This document shows, one piece after another, positions 17,833-26,757 of a stretch of DNA of 64,000 nucleotides (position 1 is its first letter; each line of letters opens with the position of its first letter). The notes below the pieces were generated by a model. It did not search any database. It was not told the origin of the DNA and saw nothing but the letters and a program-made list of their open reading frames with translations. The translations under genes were made by a program, and so were the position numbers. Origin of the DNA: Simiduia curdlanivorans (GTDB lineage Bacteria > Pseudomonadota > Gammaproteobacteria > Pseudomonadales > Cellvibrionaceae); NCBI RefSeq assembly GCF_030409605.1, contig NZ_JAUFQG010000006.1, positions 620,001-684,000 of the forward strand, in the 5' to 3' direction.

Positions 17833-18052
17833 GAAAATAGATTGATAGGATAAATTTTACCTATTTTTAGCCTATTCCATAGATACAGAATCCTAAAAAA
17901 TATTCATAAGTAGGATGAGCTTGACAAAACACACATTGGCCAACCACTTATATTCATATTGAACATAAGCTGTAATTGTAATATGGTTTGCCTAGATCCA
18001 CTTGCTATCCTCCGTCGCATACCGGCGTGAAGTGGTTCTGAACTGATACAAA

Positions 18053-18090
18053 GCGAGATTCAACGCAACATCGTTGCCGTCGGATCTCGC
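18053..18090 (+). promoter_or_regulatory. Nested hairpin in the receptor leader
   Basis: GCGAGAT (18053-18059) pairs with ATCTCGC (18084-18090), and inside it CAACG (18061-18065) pairs with CGTTG (18072-18076). The structure would lie in the 5' untranslated RNA about 80 nt before the start codon. It may affect translation or stability. It matches no riboswitch class I recognise. Confidence 0.4.
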
Positions 18091-18169
18091 ACGCAGGGAC
18101 AGAGAGTTGGAAAGCTGTATTACCCTACTCACCAAAAAAAATAATTATTTCCTAGATCAAGGGGAACAG

Positions 18170-21169
18170 ATGAGCAAGTTTCATTCGAGGTATCAAAAAA
18201 CATTATTAGCCACCAGTATCACTGCGATCGTGATGTCCGGTAGCGCCGGCTTTGCCATTGCCCAGGAGGGCATTGAAGAAGTTACTGTAACCGGCATCCG
18301 CAAGGCACAAGAAGACTCGGTCAGCTTAAAGCGCGACGCCGCCCAAGTGGTTGACGGTATCTCCGCGGAAGACATTGGCAAATTACCTGACGTTACTATT
18401 ACCGATAGCCTGCAGCGCATTCCAGGTGTCTCTATTCGTCGCTCTGCCGGTGAAGGCTCTAGCCTCATTGTCCGAGGCATGCCCCAGGTGGGTAGCCAAC
18501 TGAACGGTGAAGCCTTTATGAGCCCTGGCTCAATTACCACCGTTCAGCCCTCTTACGGAGACTTGCCCTCTCAGTTATTTAAAGGTGCCGACGTTTACAA
18601 AACCTCTTCGGCCAACCTAACCAACGCCGGAATCACCGGTACTATCAACCTGAAAACTCGCCGCCCCTTCGAATTCGATGACGGCTTTACCCTTGCTGCC
18701 AGCGCCGAAATTCAGCAAGGCGAAGAAACGCAAGAATCAGATCCCGTTGCCAGCGGACTGGTAAACTGGAAAAACGATACCGTTGGCGTCATGGTTTCCG
18801 GCTCCTACGCCAACACCAATCTGGCCAACTACTACAACGGCTTTAACACCGGCAACCCTGAAGGCGACGCCAGCTGGGTCAACGGTGTTAACGCTTGGGG
18901 TGGCAGCAACCCAGTTAACTACCTATCTCCGCAAGGCTTTGCCGCTTGGAACCAAGTCACCGAGCGCGAGCGCGCAGGCCTGAATGCCTCTTTCCAAGCT
19001 GATTTAGGCGAAGGATTCCAATTCACTGCTGATTACTTCTACACCCAGCAGGATGAGTACAACCGCAAAGTAGGTATGAGCGTTACCAATAAATGGCAGG
19101 GCTTAGAGTGGTTTAACGACGTGGATGGTCGCGATTTGGGCGTGCTCGACAACGGCCAACACTGGATGACTGTCAATCAATGGGATATGAATCCAAAACG
19201 TCTTAAATCCTTTTCTCAGAACGACAGTTACCTGACCGACTCTACTAACGTCAACCTGCAATTAGACTATGACAACGGCGGTAAACTTACAGGCTCTGTG
19301 CGTTACGCTCAGGGCGATGCCAGCAAAAAACGTCGTCACGGCTATAACGAAGGTGACCTCACGGATGGCACCTCAACAGGCATCGATCCCTTCTACCCAG
19401 CGGAGCTGTGCGGTAGTGCCACGCCGGTGGGTGACGACGGTGGTTGCTATGTGCCCCCGAACCCATTGGGCTACACCGACAACCCGCAGCTAACCCTTGA
19501 TACAAGAGGCGCGCATTCAGTTTGGGGCGGTTTTGACAACCAAGTCGCAGGCGGCCTAGGCGCTGGTGCAACCATCCGCGACTACATGACTAATTTGGAC
19601 AGCTACAACATCGGCGCCTTCTCCTCTGAGAACAACGCCGATAGCACCGGTGACTTCAAAGCCTTCCGCATGGACGGTAACTACGCGCTCGAAGAAGGCA
19701 TGTTTATCACCAGCGTCGATGTTGGCTTGCGTAGTTCGCTGCGCTCAGTGGAAGAAACCCGTTTCCACCTATTTTCGCCCTTTTATGCCGGCTACAACGA
19801 CATTAACGGCAACACGCTAGAAGAAGGTTGCGGCGTACAGTGGAAAGCAACTGACGTTGCCTTAGGCAATTCAGACGGCTGTACGGCAGGTGAAATGGTC
19901 AACGGCGATTTCGTTGGCTACACCGCGCTGCCGCCAACGGCCCTCGACGCCCACAACAATGTCAGCTTTATTACTGACTTTGGCCCGGTGAAGGGCATCC
20001 CTGGTGTGTGGGCAGTTAACCCTTCCGATTACGATGACCCAGAGGCCTTCCATAACCGCGTATTCGGCTCTACCCAGCGCATGATTATTCCCGGCACGTC
20101 TTACGCAGTAGATTTACAAGAAGATAGCTTTTACGTTCAGGGCAACTTTGAATCGGGCATCATGAGCGGCAACCTAGGTGTTCGGGTTATTGAAACCGAA
20201 CTAACCGTGGTCCAAAACGTCGTCGGTCCAACGCCCATTCCCTACGGCAACACCAACCCCGATGACGGCGACAAAGTCACCAAGCGCTCCTACCGCGACG
20301 TGCTCCCAAGCCTGAACTTAGCTTTCGCCGTAACGGATGACATAAAAATACGTGCAGCCTACGCTAAAAACATGACACCGCTAGATCTAGCGTCTTGGGG
20401 CGATGGCCGTACCGTACAAACCTCGCTAGACGCAACCACCGGACAGTTTGAAGTCAACGCTGTGTCCGACGGCGGTAACCCAGCGCTAAATCCATGGCGC
20501 TCAGATAACTATGATCTGTCTGCGGAGTGGTACTTCGGCGATGCATCAATGGCCGCTATCGGCGCTTTCTTGGTGGAAGTGGAAAGCTTTGTTGCTGACG
20601 GTACCGTTGAGGAAGATTTCATCTTAACGTCTGGCGCAACCCGCACCATTAACGTGTCTAGCCCTGTGCAGGGCGAAGGCGGTGAAGTAAAAGGCATCGA
20701 AATCGGCGGCAAGCTAGCCATGTCTGACTTTACCGATGGCTTTATCAGCGGTTTCGGTCTCGATGCCAACTACACCTACTCGCCGTCTACGCAAGAAAGG
20801 CGCGACGTCAATGGCGATAAGTTAGCATTCCCGGAAAACAGCGAGGATCAATACAACTTGGCGCTGTGGTACGAAAACTACGGTTTCCAGGCCCGTATCG
20901 CCTACAATTACCGCTCTGACCGCTTGCATGAGACTTGGGGTGTCTTTGATACCGTTGACGAAAAACGCACCGCTGGCGTGTACCAAAAGGCTGTCGGCTT
21001 CGTCGATCTATCGGCTAGCTACGATATCACTGAGGAATTCACCGTTTACTTTAACGGCTCGAATATCACCGGCGAATACGAAGACTACTACGTGCAATGG
21101 GAAGACCAGTACGCTTACCAAAACTATTACGAACCGCGCTATACCTTAGGTTTACGCGCGCGCTTCTGA
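18170..21169 (+). CDS. TonB-dependent receptor
   Basis: A 999-residue outer-membrane importer. The signal peptide runs to about residue 31 (GFAIA), followed by the TonB-box-like segment EEVTVTGIR (~35-43). The plug domain is ~45-190 (VDGISAEDIGKLPDVT, RIPGVSIRR, IVRGM) and the rest is a 22-strand barrel ending in LGLRARF with the expected terminal Phe. The size and plug motif match the Caulobacter-type receptors linked to carbohydrate uptake. The start is the ATG at 18170, because AAGGGGAACAG precedes it and the signal peptide begins there; the in-frame ATG at 18074 adds 32 charged residues. The halogenase genes downstream suggest a linked but unknown substrate. Confidence 0.93.
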   Translation: MSKFHSRYQKTLLATSITAIVMSGSAGFAIAQEGIEEVTVTGIRKAQEDSVSLKRDAAQVVDGISAEDIGKLPDVTITDSLQRIPGVSIRRSAGEGSSLIVRGMPQVGSQLNGEAFMSPGSITTVQPSYGDLPSQLFKGADVYKTSSANLTNAGITGTINLKTRRPFEFDDGFTLAASAEIQQGEETQESDPVASGLVNWKNDTVGVMVSGSYANTNLANYYNGFNTGNPEGDASWVNGVNAWGGSNPVNYLSPQGFAAWNQVTERERAGLNASFQADLGEGFQFTADYFYTQQDEYNRKVGMSVTNKWQGLEWFNDVDGRDLGVLDNGQHWMTVNQWDMNPKRLKSFSQNDSYLTDSTNVNLQLDYDNGGKLTGSVRYAQGDASKKRRHGYNEGDLTDGTSTGIDPFYPAELCGSATPVGDDGGCYVPPNPLGYTDNPQLTLDTRGAHSVWGGFDNQVAGGLGAGATIRDYMTNLDSYNIGAFSSENNADSTGDFKAFRMDGNYALEEGMFITSVDVGLRSSLRSVEETRFHLFSPFYAGYNDINGNTLEEGCGVQWKATDVALGNSDGCTAGEMVNGDFVGYTALPPTALDAHNNVSFITDFGPVKGIPGVWAVNPSDYDDPEAFHNRVFGSTQRMIIPGTSYAVDLQEDSFYVQGNFESGIMSGNLGVRVIETELTVVQNVVGPTPIPYGNTNPDDGDKVTKRSYRDVLPSLNLAFAVTDDIKIRAAYAKNMTPLDLASWGDGRTVQTSLDATTGQFEVNAVSDGGNPALNPWRSDNYDLSAEWYFGDASMAAIGAFLVEVESFVADGTVEEDFILTSGATRTINVSSPVQGEGGEVKGIEIGGKLAMSDFTDGFISGFGLDANYTYSPSTQERRDVNGDKLAFPENSEDQYNLALWYENYGFQARIAYNYRSDRLHETWGVFDTVDEKRTAGVYQKAVGFVDLSASYDITEEFTVYFNGSNITGEYEDYYVQWEDQYAYQNYYEPRYTLGLRARF

Positions 21170-21192
21170 TAATTTGATGATGTAAAATCTAA

Positions 21193-21227
21193 AAGGCCGC
21201 TGGGAGGTTTCCGGCGGCCTTTTTTTT
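21193..21227 (+). terminator. Rho-independent terminator of the receptor gene
   Basis: AAGGCCGC (21193-21200) and GCGGCCTT (21214-21221) form a perfect 8-bp stem followed by a run of T. It lies 24 bp after the stop codon, so the halogenase pair downstream probably depends on read-through or its own promoter. Confidence 0.9.
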
Positions 21228-21271
21228 AGCGGGGTTACCGGGCAAGATAGAAGAAAATAAAGACCATACTT

Positions 21272-22789
21272 ATGAACAGTGAAGCGATAGAAACATTAAT
21301 CATTGCCGGGGGCGGCACAGCAGGCTGGATGGCTGCAGCATCGCTCGCCAAACATTTTCAAAATACGCCACTAAAAATTATACTAATTGAATCTTCTGCG
21401 ATAGGCACGATAGGTGTAGGAGAAGCGACAATACCCACCATTAGACGCTTCTATCGCCAACTCGGCTTAAGCGATGGCGAGGTAATACAAGCCACACAAG
21501 CCACCTGCAAACTCGGCATTGCCTTCGACGACTGGAAAACTGAGGGTCATAGTTTTATCCATCCCTTTGGTCGCTTTGGTCAAGATTTTAATCAAATACC
21601 GTTTCACCATTATTGGCTGAAATTACATCAACGTGGCAAAGCCGAGAACATCGGCAATTTTTCACTGCCAGTTAAGCTGGCCCGCGCCGGAAAGTTTACG
21701 CTACCCGCAGTCAAGCCCAGTAATTCCTTGGGTGTGTTCGATTGGGCGCTACATCTGGATGCCACTGCATTTGCGCAACTACTTAAAAAGAAGGCGTTAG
21801 AGATGGGCGTAACCGCCATTGACGCACGCATTGTCAAAACCTTGCGCAACCCTAATACCGGCTTCATCCAATCCCTGCAGCTCGATAACGAGCAAGAAAT
21901 TAGCGGCGATTTATTTATTGATTGCACAGGTTTTAAAGGCCTCTTAATTCAAGAGTCTTTAGGCGTTGAGTTTGATTCTTGGCAAGATCAACTATTGTGT
22001 GACCGAGCCGTTGTGGTTCAAACCGAGCTGTCTACACCTAAGGCACCGCCCAGCTACACTCAAGCAAAGGCACATAGCGCTGGATGGCAATGGAAGATTC
22101 CATTGCAAACGCGACAAGGTAACGGCCATGTTTTTGCCAGCCGATATATCTCTGATGACCAAGCGACACAAACTCTGTTAGACCATGCAGGTGCCAAACC
22201 CATACAGGACCCCCGAATTATCCATTTCACCCCTGGCCGCCGAAAGCTCGCATGGCATAAGAATTGTATTTGCCTAGGCTTAAGTGCCGGTTTTTTGGAG
22301 CCGCTTGAAAGCACTAGCATCGCGCTCATCGAAACCGGGATAGAAAAGATAAAGCTGCTCTTCCCCACTAAAGCGTGCGACCCAATACTTGCCGATGAAT
22401 TCAATGAAATGACTCGACTAGAATACGAGCGGGTTCGAGACTTCATACAACTGCATTACAGCCTCAATCAGCGCCACGGAGAGTTTTTTTGGGACGATTG
22501 CCGGCACCTCAAAACGCCTGAAACACTGACGAAAAAAATGGCGCTATTTAAAGCCCGAGGCCACCTTCTAAAATACCGCTGGGAAATATTTCAGAATCCC
22601 AGCTGGGTTGCGCTTTACACTGGCTTTGGATTTCTACCTAGCCACTATGATCCAGCCGCGGACAAAATTGATGATGACCAGCTTATTGCCATGTTCAACA
22701 GTATGGAACAAGGCCTTAAACAAGCCGTAGATCAAACACCTAGCCATATCGAGTTTTTAGGTTACCTGAACGAGGCAAACCCAACATGA
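21272..22789 (+). CDS. Flavin-dependent tryptophan-halogenase-like protein A
   Basis: A 505-residue FAD-dependent halogenase-family protein, normal length. The FAD motif GGGTAGW is at ~13-19, followed by GVGEATIP. The catalytic Lys corresponds to K80 in ATCKLGIAF (K79 of PrnA). The halogenase signature appears as GWQWKIP, and FLEPLES carries the Glu that pairs with the Lys. All key residues are present, so halogenation of an aromatic substrate is plausible but unproven. The stop overlaps the start of the next gene by 4 bp, so the two are translationally coupled. No flavin reductase is encoded nearby. Confidence 0.9.
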   Translation: MNSEAIETLIIAGGGTAGWMAAASLAKHFQNTPLKIILIESSAIGTIGVGEATIPTIRRFYRQLGLSDGEVIQATQATCKLGIAFDDWKTEGHSFIHPFGRFGQDFNQIPFHHYWLKLHQRGKAENIGNFSLPVKLARAGKFTLPAVKPSNSLGVFDWALHLDATAFAQLLKKKALEMGVTAIDARIVKTLRNPNTGFIQSLQLDNEQEISGDLFIDCTGFKGLLIQESLGVEFDSWQDQLLCDRAVVVQTELSTPKAPPSYTQAKAHSAGWQWKIPLQTRQGNGHVFASRYISDDQATQTLLDHAGAKPIQDPRIIHFTPGRRKLAWHKNCICLGLSAGFLEPLESTSIALIETGIEKIKLLFPTKACDPILADEFNEMTRLEYERVRDFIQLHYSLNQRHGEFFWDDCRHLKTPETLTKKMALFKARGHLLKYRWEIFQNPSWVALYTGFGFLPSHYDPAADKIDDDQLIAMFNSMEQGLKQAVDQTPSHIEFLGYLNEANPT

Positions 22790-24300
22790 CACAGCCACAT
22801 TGGGTTATCGTCGGTGGCGGCACAGCAGGTTGGATTGCAGCAAGCGCGCTGACCCATCAATTCAACGGCACGGGTATTCGAATTACCTTAATTGAATCCT
22901 CTAATATTTCAACCGTAGGTGTTGGCGAGGCGGTGATTCCCCCTTTCATGACATTTATACGCAATCTCGGCATAAACGAACAAGAATTCATCGCAAAGGT
23001 TTCCGGTACATTTAAACTAGGCATAGAATTTAGAGACTGGTCTAAGTTAGGCGAACACTACTTCCACCCATTCGGTAGCCTAGGGCGAAGCCTAAACGGC
23101 AATGATTTCTACCACTGCTGGCTAAAAGCGTCACATGAAGGCGATGCAGGTGATTTGCTTGACTACTCACCCGCAAAAATTATGGCTGCACAACATCGCT
23201 TTTTCCCACCCTTCAAAATGCCGGCACAATCAGGGTTTGAAACAGCAAATTACGCGCTCCATTTCGATGCCGGCTTAGTAGCAAAAGAATTGAGACACTA
23301 TGCCGAAGCTAAAGGCGTTAATCGTATAGACGCGCAGGTAGCACAAGTCATAACCGACAGCACGGGAAAGATTACTGAACTCTTACTAGACAACGGCCAG
23401 CGAGTTAACGCTGACTTCTTTATTGATTGCACCGGCTTTCGCGGTCTACTCATTGACCAAGCATTAGCGTCCCCCTTCCAAGATTGGTCTGAATACTTAC
23501 CCTGTAACAGCGCCATTGCCTTACAGTCTGAGCACACGGGAAGCACCCCACCCTACACTACCGCTAGCGCAAGAGAGGCCGGCTGGATCTGGCGCATTCC
23601 CTTACAGCATCGCATGGGCAATGGTTATGTTTATTGCGATCGCTTTTGTGATGACGACGAGGCGATTGCAACGCTACAGACACAACTAATAGGCAAACCA
23701 TTACACGACCCCCGAGTGATTAAATTCACAACTGGTATGCGGCGCGCCTCGTGGAAAAAAAACTGTATAGCCTTAGGGCTCTCGGGAGGCTTTCTTGAGC
23801 CGCTAGAGTCAACAGCCATTCATCTCGTCACTCGCGGCGTTCAATTTCTACTAGAGCTTTTACCCGATCTCACGCTAAGCGATGAGCAGTGCGAGAGCCT
23901 TGCCGCTGAGTACAATCGCCGCTTGCTGCAAGATTATGAGGAAATACGTGACTTTCTAATATTGCATTACTGCCTAACAGAACGAGATGACACCGAGTTT
24001 TGGCAGTACTGCAGGTCGATGCAACTCCCCGATAGCCTCCAAGCGAGGATCGCGCTCTTTAAAGCGCGTGGCCAGCTACCGCCAGAGAAGGACGAATTAT
24101 TTAAGAAAGACAATTGGCTTGCGGTCTTACACGGCATGGGTATCGCGCCCACTAGCTATCACCCATTCACAAATCAACTACCGAGCCACCAACTACAAAA
24201 CGCCCTGCAGGCAGCCCGTCAACAATTACAAACCGGCGTGCAAAGCATTCCAACGCACGACGACTTTATTGCTCAGTTCTGTAAGAGCCCACTGGGCTAA
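22786..24300 (+). CDS. Flavin-dependent tryptophan-halogenase-like protein B
   Basis: A 504-residue paralogue of the preceding protein, overlapping it by an ATGA junction. It has GGGTAGW for FAD binding, K77 in TFKLGIEF at the catalytic Lys position, GWIWRIP as the WxWxIP signature and FLEPLES near residue 345. The sequence has diverged considerably from protein A, so substrate or regiochemistry may differ. Co-translation suggests the two act together or as a heteromer; this is inference. Confidence 0.9.
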   Translation: MTQPHWVIVGGGTAGWIAASALTHQFNGTGIRITLIESSNISTVGVGEAVIPPFMTFIRNLGINEQEFIAKVSGTFKLGIEFRDWSKLGEHYFHPFGSLGRSLNGNDFYHCWLKASHEGDAGDLLDYSPAKIMAAQHRFFPPFKMPAQSGFETANYALHFDAGLVAKELRHYAEAKGVNRIDAQVAQVITDSTGKITELLLDNGQRVNADFFIDCTGFRGLLIDQALASPFQDWSEYLPCNSAIALQSEHTGSTPPYTTASAREAGWIWRIPLQHRMGNGYVYCDRFCDDDEAIATLQTQLIGKPLHDPRVIKFTTGMRRASWKKNCIALGLSGGFLEPLESTAIHLVTRGVQFLLELLPDLTLSDEQCESLAAEYNRRLLQDYEEIRDFLILHYCLTERDDTEFWQYCRSMQLPDSLQARIALFKARGQLPPEKDELFKKDNWLAVLHGMGIAPTSYHPFTNQLPSHQLQNALQAARQQLQTGVQSIPTHDDFIAQFCKSPLG

Positions 24301-24303
24301 TAA

Positions 24304-24320
24304 CTTGTCACGGCGACAAG
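24304..24320. terminator. Small hairpin between converging halogenase genes
   Basis: CTTGTC and GACAAG form a 6-bp perfect stem around ACGGC in the 22-bp gap between the converging genes B and C. It has no T-run. It may be a compact bidirectional terminator. Confidence 0.4.
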
Positions 24321-24322
24321 CT

Positions 24323-25828
24323 TCAACTTGCGGCACAATGCTTCGCAATAAAGCTCGCATGGCTCATCGCTCCAGACACACCCTGCTGAATGCTCTCGCG
24401 CATCCCTCTCAATTGATTATCGAGTAAAGCTGTATCAAACTGATCTGCCGCTAAATCATACAGGGCAGGTTCTATATGAAAGCCGTTGTACATCGCTAAC
24501 CAACTATTATTATCAAAAGATTCCAGTTCAAAATTAATCAGATGGCCACGGCTTTTAAATAAGGCGATTTTATTCTGCAGCGTTTCTGGAATCGACATGG
24601 CGCGGCAATAGCGCCATATCTCGCCATCATCCCGCTTGCTGGCATGATAATGCAAAATTAAAAAGTCGCGGATGCGCTCCATTTCAATGGCAAACAAACG
24701 GTTGGCTTCGTTCACCTCATCAGGTCTTACGCCAGTGATGGGGAAGAATTGCAACAGACGACTCAACCCCGTTTGAATTAATGCAATGCTGGTGCTCTCA
24801 AGCGGTTCGAGAAAGCCCGACGCCAAGCCCAAGGCAACACAGTTTTTATGCCAAAATTTTCTGCGTCTTCCGGTGGTAAACTTTAATGTTTTAGGTGTGG
24901 AGATTGCTGAGCCGTCTAAGTTTGATAGTAAATCTTCGCGGGCTTGGTCATCAGTTAACCACTGGCTGCTATACACATAGCCATTACCGACGCGACGCTG
25001 CAAGGGTATGCGCCACTGCCAGCCGCCGGTACGAGCGGTGGTGCAGGTGTAGGGCCCTGGCGATGGGTCGGCACTGCTCGCCACGGCAACGGCAGAATCT
25101 ACCGGTAACCAATGGGACCAATCCTCGTAACCCGTGTGCAATGCCTGTTCTATTAACAGGCCGCGAAAACCGCTGCAGTCGATAAAAAAATCGCCGCTTA
25201 TTTGAGCGCCAGAATCGAGAGTCAGCTGCTCAATAAAGCCATTGTCGCTATTTAACCCAACCTCAAGTACTTTGGCATCAATGGCGCAAACGCCTTGCGA
25301 TGTTGCGCGCTGCTTTAAAAAATCGGCATAGGCAATGGCATCGAAATGAAATGCGTATTTATAGTCGGCCAGCGGGTTAAGCGCTGGCACCTGCGGTTGG
25401 GCAAAGCGATTTTGCTTGGCCATTTGCGCTGAAAAACAGTAATCCTCGTAAGCGCCGGGGTTCAAGCCCAGCTGCTTAACGCGGTGATAGTGATGATGAA
25501 AGGCAACACCCGCTAGGCTGACACCCGCGCCCGAAAAGGGGTGCATAAAGCTGTCGCCAATTTGGTACCAGTCTTTAAATTCGATACCCAGCTTAAACGT
25601 CGCTTGGGTGGCGCGAATAAACTCGAGTTCATCGATACCAAGACTTGCGTTAAAATTTCGAAGGCCGGGCAACGTCGCCTCACCAACCCCCACAGTGCCG
25701 ATAGCGGACGACTCAATTAAACTGATGCTAATGGGTTTACCACGAAGATAATGCGCCAAGCTCGCGGCGGCCATCCAACCCGCCGTGCCGCCGCCGACAA
25801 TAACGACTGATTTTATTTCACGATCCAA
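24323..25828 (-). CDS. Flavin-dependent tryptophan-halogenase-like protein C
   Basis: A 501-residue third halogenase-family protein, convergent with A and B. It has VGGGTAGW, GVGEATLP, the catalytic Lys K79 in TFKLGIEF, GWQWRIP and FLEPLES. It resembles A more than B in its N-terminal half (SSAIGTVGVGEATLP). The start codon is TTG at 25826-25828: GGGGGAGG lies 5 bases upstream, and the frame then opens directly into the FAD-binding strand. It has its own promoter region on the right and so may be regulated apart from A and B. Confidence 0.9.
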   Translation of the reverse strand: MDREIKSVVIVGGGTAGWMAAASLAHYLRGKPISISLIESSAIGTVGVGEATLPGLRNFNASLGIDELEFIRATQATFKLGIEFKDWYQIGDSFMHPFSGAGVSLAGVAFHHHYHRVKQLGLNPGAYEDYCFSAQMAKQNRFAQPQVPALNPLADYKYAFHFDAIAYADFLKQRATSQGVCAIDAKVLEVGLNSDNGFIEQLTLDSGAQISGDFFIDCSGFRGLLIEQALHTGYEDWSHWLPVDSAVAVASSADPSPGPYTCTTARTGGWQWRIPLQRRVGNGYVYSSQWLTDDQAREDLLSNLDGSAISTPKTLKFTTGRRRKFWHKNCVALGLASGFLEPLESTSIALIQTGLSRLLQFFPITGVRPDEVNEANRLFAIEMERIRDFLILHYHASKRDDGEIWRYCRAMSIPETLQNKIALFKSRGHLINFELESFDNNSWLAMYNGFHIEPALYDLAADQFDTALLDNQLRGMRESIQQGVSGAMSHASFIAKHCAAS

Positions 25829-25866
25829 CGCAACCTCCCCCTTACATTCATCCTATTTAATCAGTC

Positions 25867-25882
25867 TGACCTGATATGGTCA
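25867..25882. promoter_or_regulatory. Inverted repeat upstream of halogenase C
   Basis: TGACC and GGTCA flank a 6-bp spacer, about 40 bp upstream of the TTG start of halogenase C. It could be an operator. The arms are short, so chance is possible. Confidence 0.3.
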
Positions 25883-25973
25883 CAATGTAAATAAGGGTAT
25901 TTGATAGCCTGAATTGGCAGTGTGACTATCTACCACTGTCGGTTCAAAGGCTAGCCATGGGTTTATTGAATGT

Positions 25974-25997
25974 GGGTCGGATCTCTGTATCAGACCC
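25974..25997 (-). terminator. Hairpin at the 3' end of the RibD/DHFR-like gene
   Basis: GGGTC...GACCC with inner GAT...ATC pairs (one mismatch between them) forms a stem overlapping the stop codon region of the minus-strand gene ending at 25990. It lacks a T-run. Confidence 0.4.
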
Positions 25998-26529
25998 GCT
26001 GATAATGACTCTGAACTAGGCCGTTAGACCAGGTAAAGGTTTTCACATGCCGCCAAGTGATCATCGCGTTGGGCTCTGATAGTTTGCCAAATAGGCTGAG
26101 CCCTTCGCCTATTAACACCGAAACGCGGGTGATGATTAGGCGTTCGATTAATTGCGGGCGAATAAACGCCTGTATGGTTTCTCCGCCGTCGATATAGGCG
26201 TGCCGAAATCCCTGCGAGGCCAACACACCGAGTATGGCAGCGGGCTCTCCCTGCATGAACTCAGCTTTTGCCTCCAGCGCTTGTGGCATTGTGCGCTTAC
26301 TGTGGGAGAGTACCTTCACCGGCAGGTCATAAGGCCAATCGCCGAAACTTAACACTTTCTCAAAGGTATGCCGCCCCATCACCAGCACATCGACACTGGC
26401 GCTAAAGGTTTCGTAGCCCATATCGTTATCCGCCTCTGCTGACGGCAACCAATCGAGCTCACCGTCGAGGCGAGCGATATAGCCATCGAGGCTCGTTGCA
26501 ATAAACACAGATGCGAGACATGGCTTCAT
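25990..26529 (-). CDS. Dihydrofolate-reductase-like RibD C-terminal domain protein
   Basis: A 179-residue protein of the RibD C-terminal (DHFR-like) family. It opens with the characteristic strand VFIATSLDGYIARLDGELDW, then VLVMGRHTFEKVL, a YIDGGETI nucleotide-binding turn and a late LIITRVSVLIGEGLSLFG segment. These NAD(P)H-binding proteins are reductases of mostly unknown substrate. It is monocistronic, divergent from sdaA and downstream of the halogenase cluster but not part of it. Calling it a folate reductase would go beyond the evidence. Confidence 0.88.
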   Translation of the reverse strand: MKPCLASVFIATSLDGYIARLDGELDWLPSAEADNDMGYETFSASVDVLVMGRHTFEKVLSFGDWPYDLPVKVLSHSKRTMPQALEAKAEFMQGEPAAILGVLASQGFRHAYIDGGETIQAFIRPQLIERLIITRVSVLIGEGLSLFGKLSEPNAMITWRHVKTFTWSNGLVQSHYQRV

Positions 26530-26611
26530 ATTCAGCTCCTCACTAGCGTTGAAGTGTAGATGAGGATAGCAGCAATGATCACGAGCTATTTTCCCTATAT
26601 CGCTCTAAAAA

Positions 26612-26646
26612 TTGCCTATTGGAAACTTAAGTTGACTATTGGAAAC
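26612..26646. repeat. Two 15-bp direct repeats 20 bp apart upstream of sdaA
   Basis: TTGCCTATTGGAAAC (26612-26626) and TTGACTATTGGAAAC (26632-26646) are nearly identical direct repeats with a 20-bp period, two helical turns. They lie 112 bp before the sdaA start and 83 bp before the divergent reductase gene. Same-face direct repeats suggest binding sites for a regulator. I do not recognise the motif. Confidence 0.6.
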
Positions 26647-26757
26647 ACGGAGCTTAGGATTCGCGACCAAGCAGTCGCAACCAGCTAGACTCAATCAAGA
26701 CCCACGAATTCCGGCCGTTTTATTCCACATAAACAAGGCTAAGCAAAGAGATTCATC

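Larger units (their letters stand above)
17535..18169. other. Long leader and promoter region of the TonB-dependent receptor
   Basis: This 635-bp region has no convincing gene. Its middle (about 17800-17970) is strongly AT-rich, as in a promoter. It holds a 15-bp palindrome at 17818, a weak ATCCTA/TAGGAT stem (17890-17916), a TTGACA at 17921 without a well-spaced -10 box, and a nested hairpin at 18053-18090 about 80 nt before the start codon. Confidence 0.55.

Noticed and set aside
17921..17954. TTGACA with TATATT as a promoter of the receptor
   Set aside because: The spacer is about 22 bp, too long for a normal sigma-70 promoter.
25990..26529. Flavin reductase partner for the halogenases
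   Set aside because: The protein is a RibD C-terminal/DHFR-like reductase, not a Fre- or SsuE-type flavin reductase, and has its own promoter.
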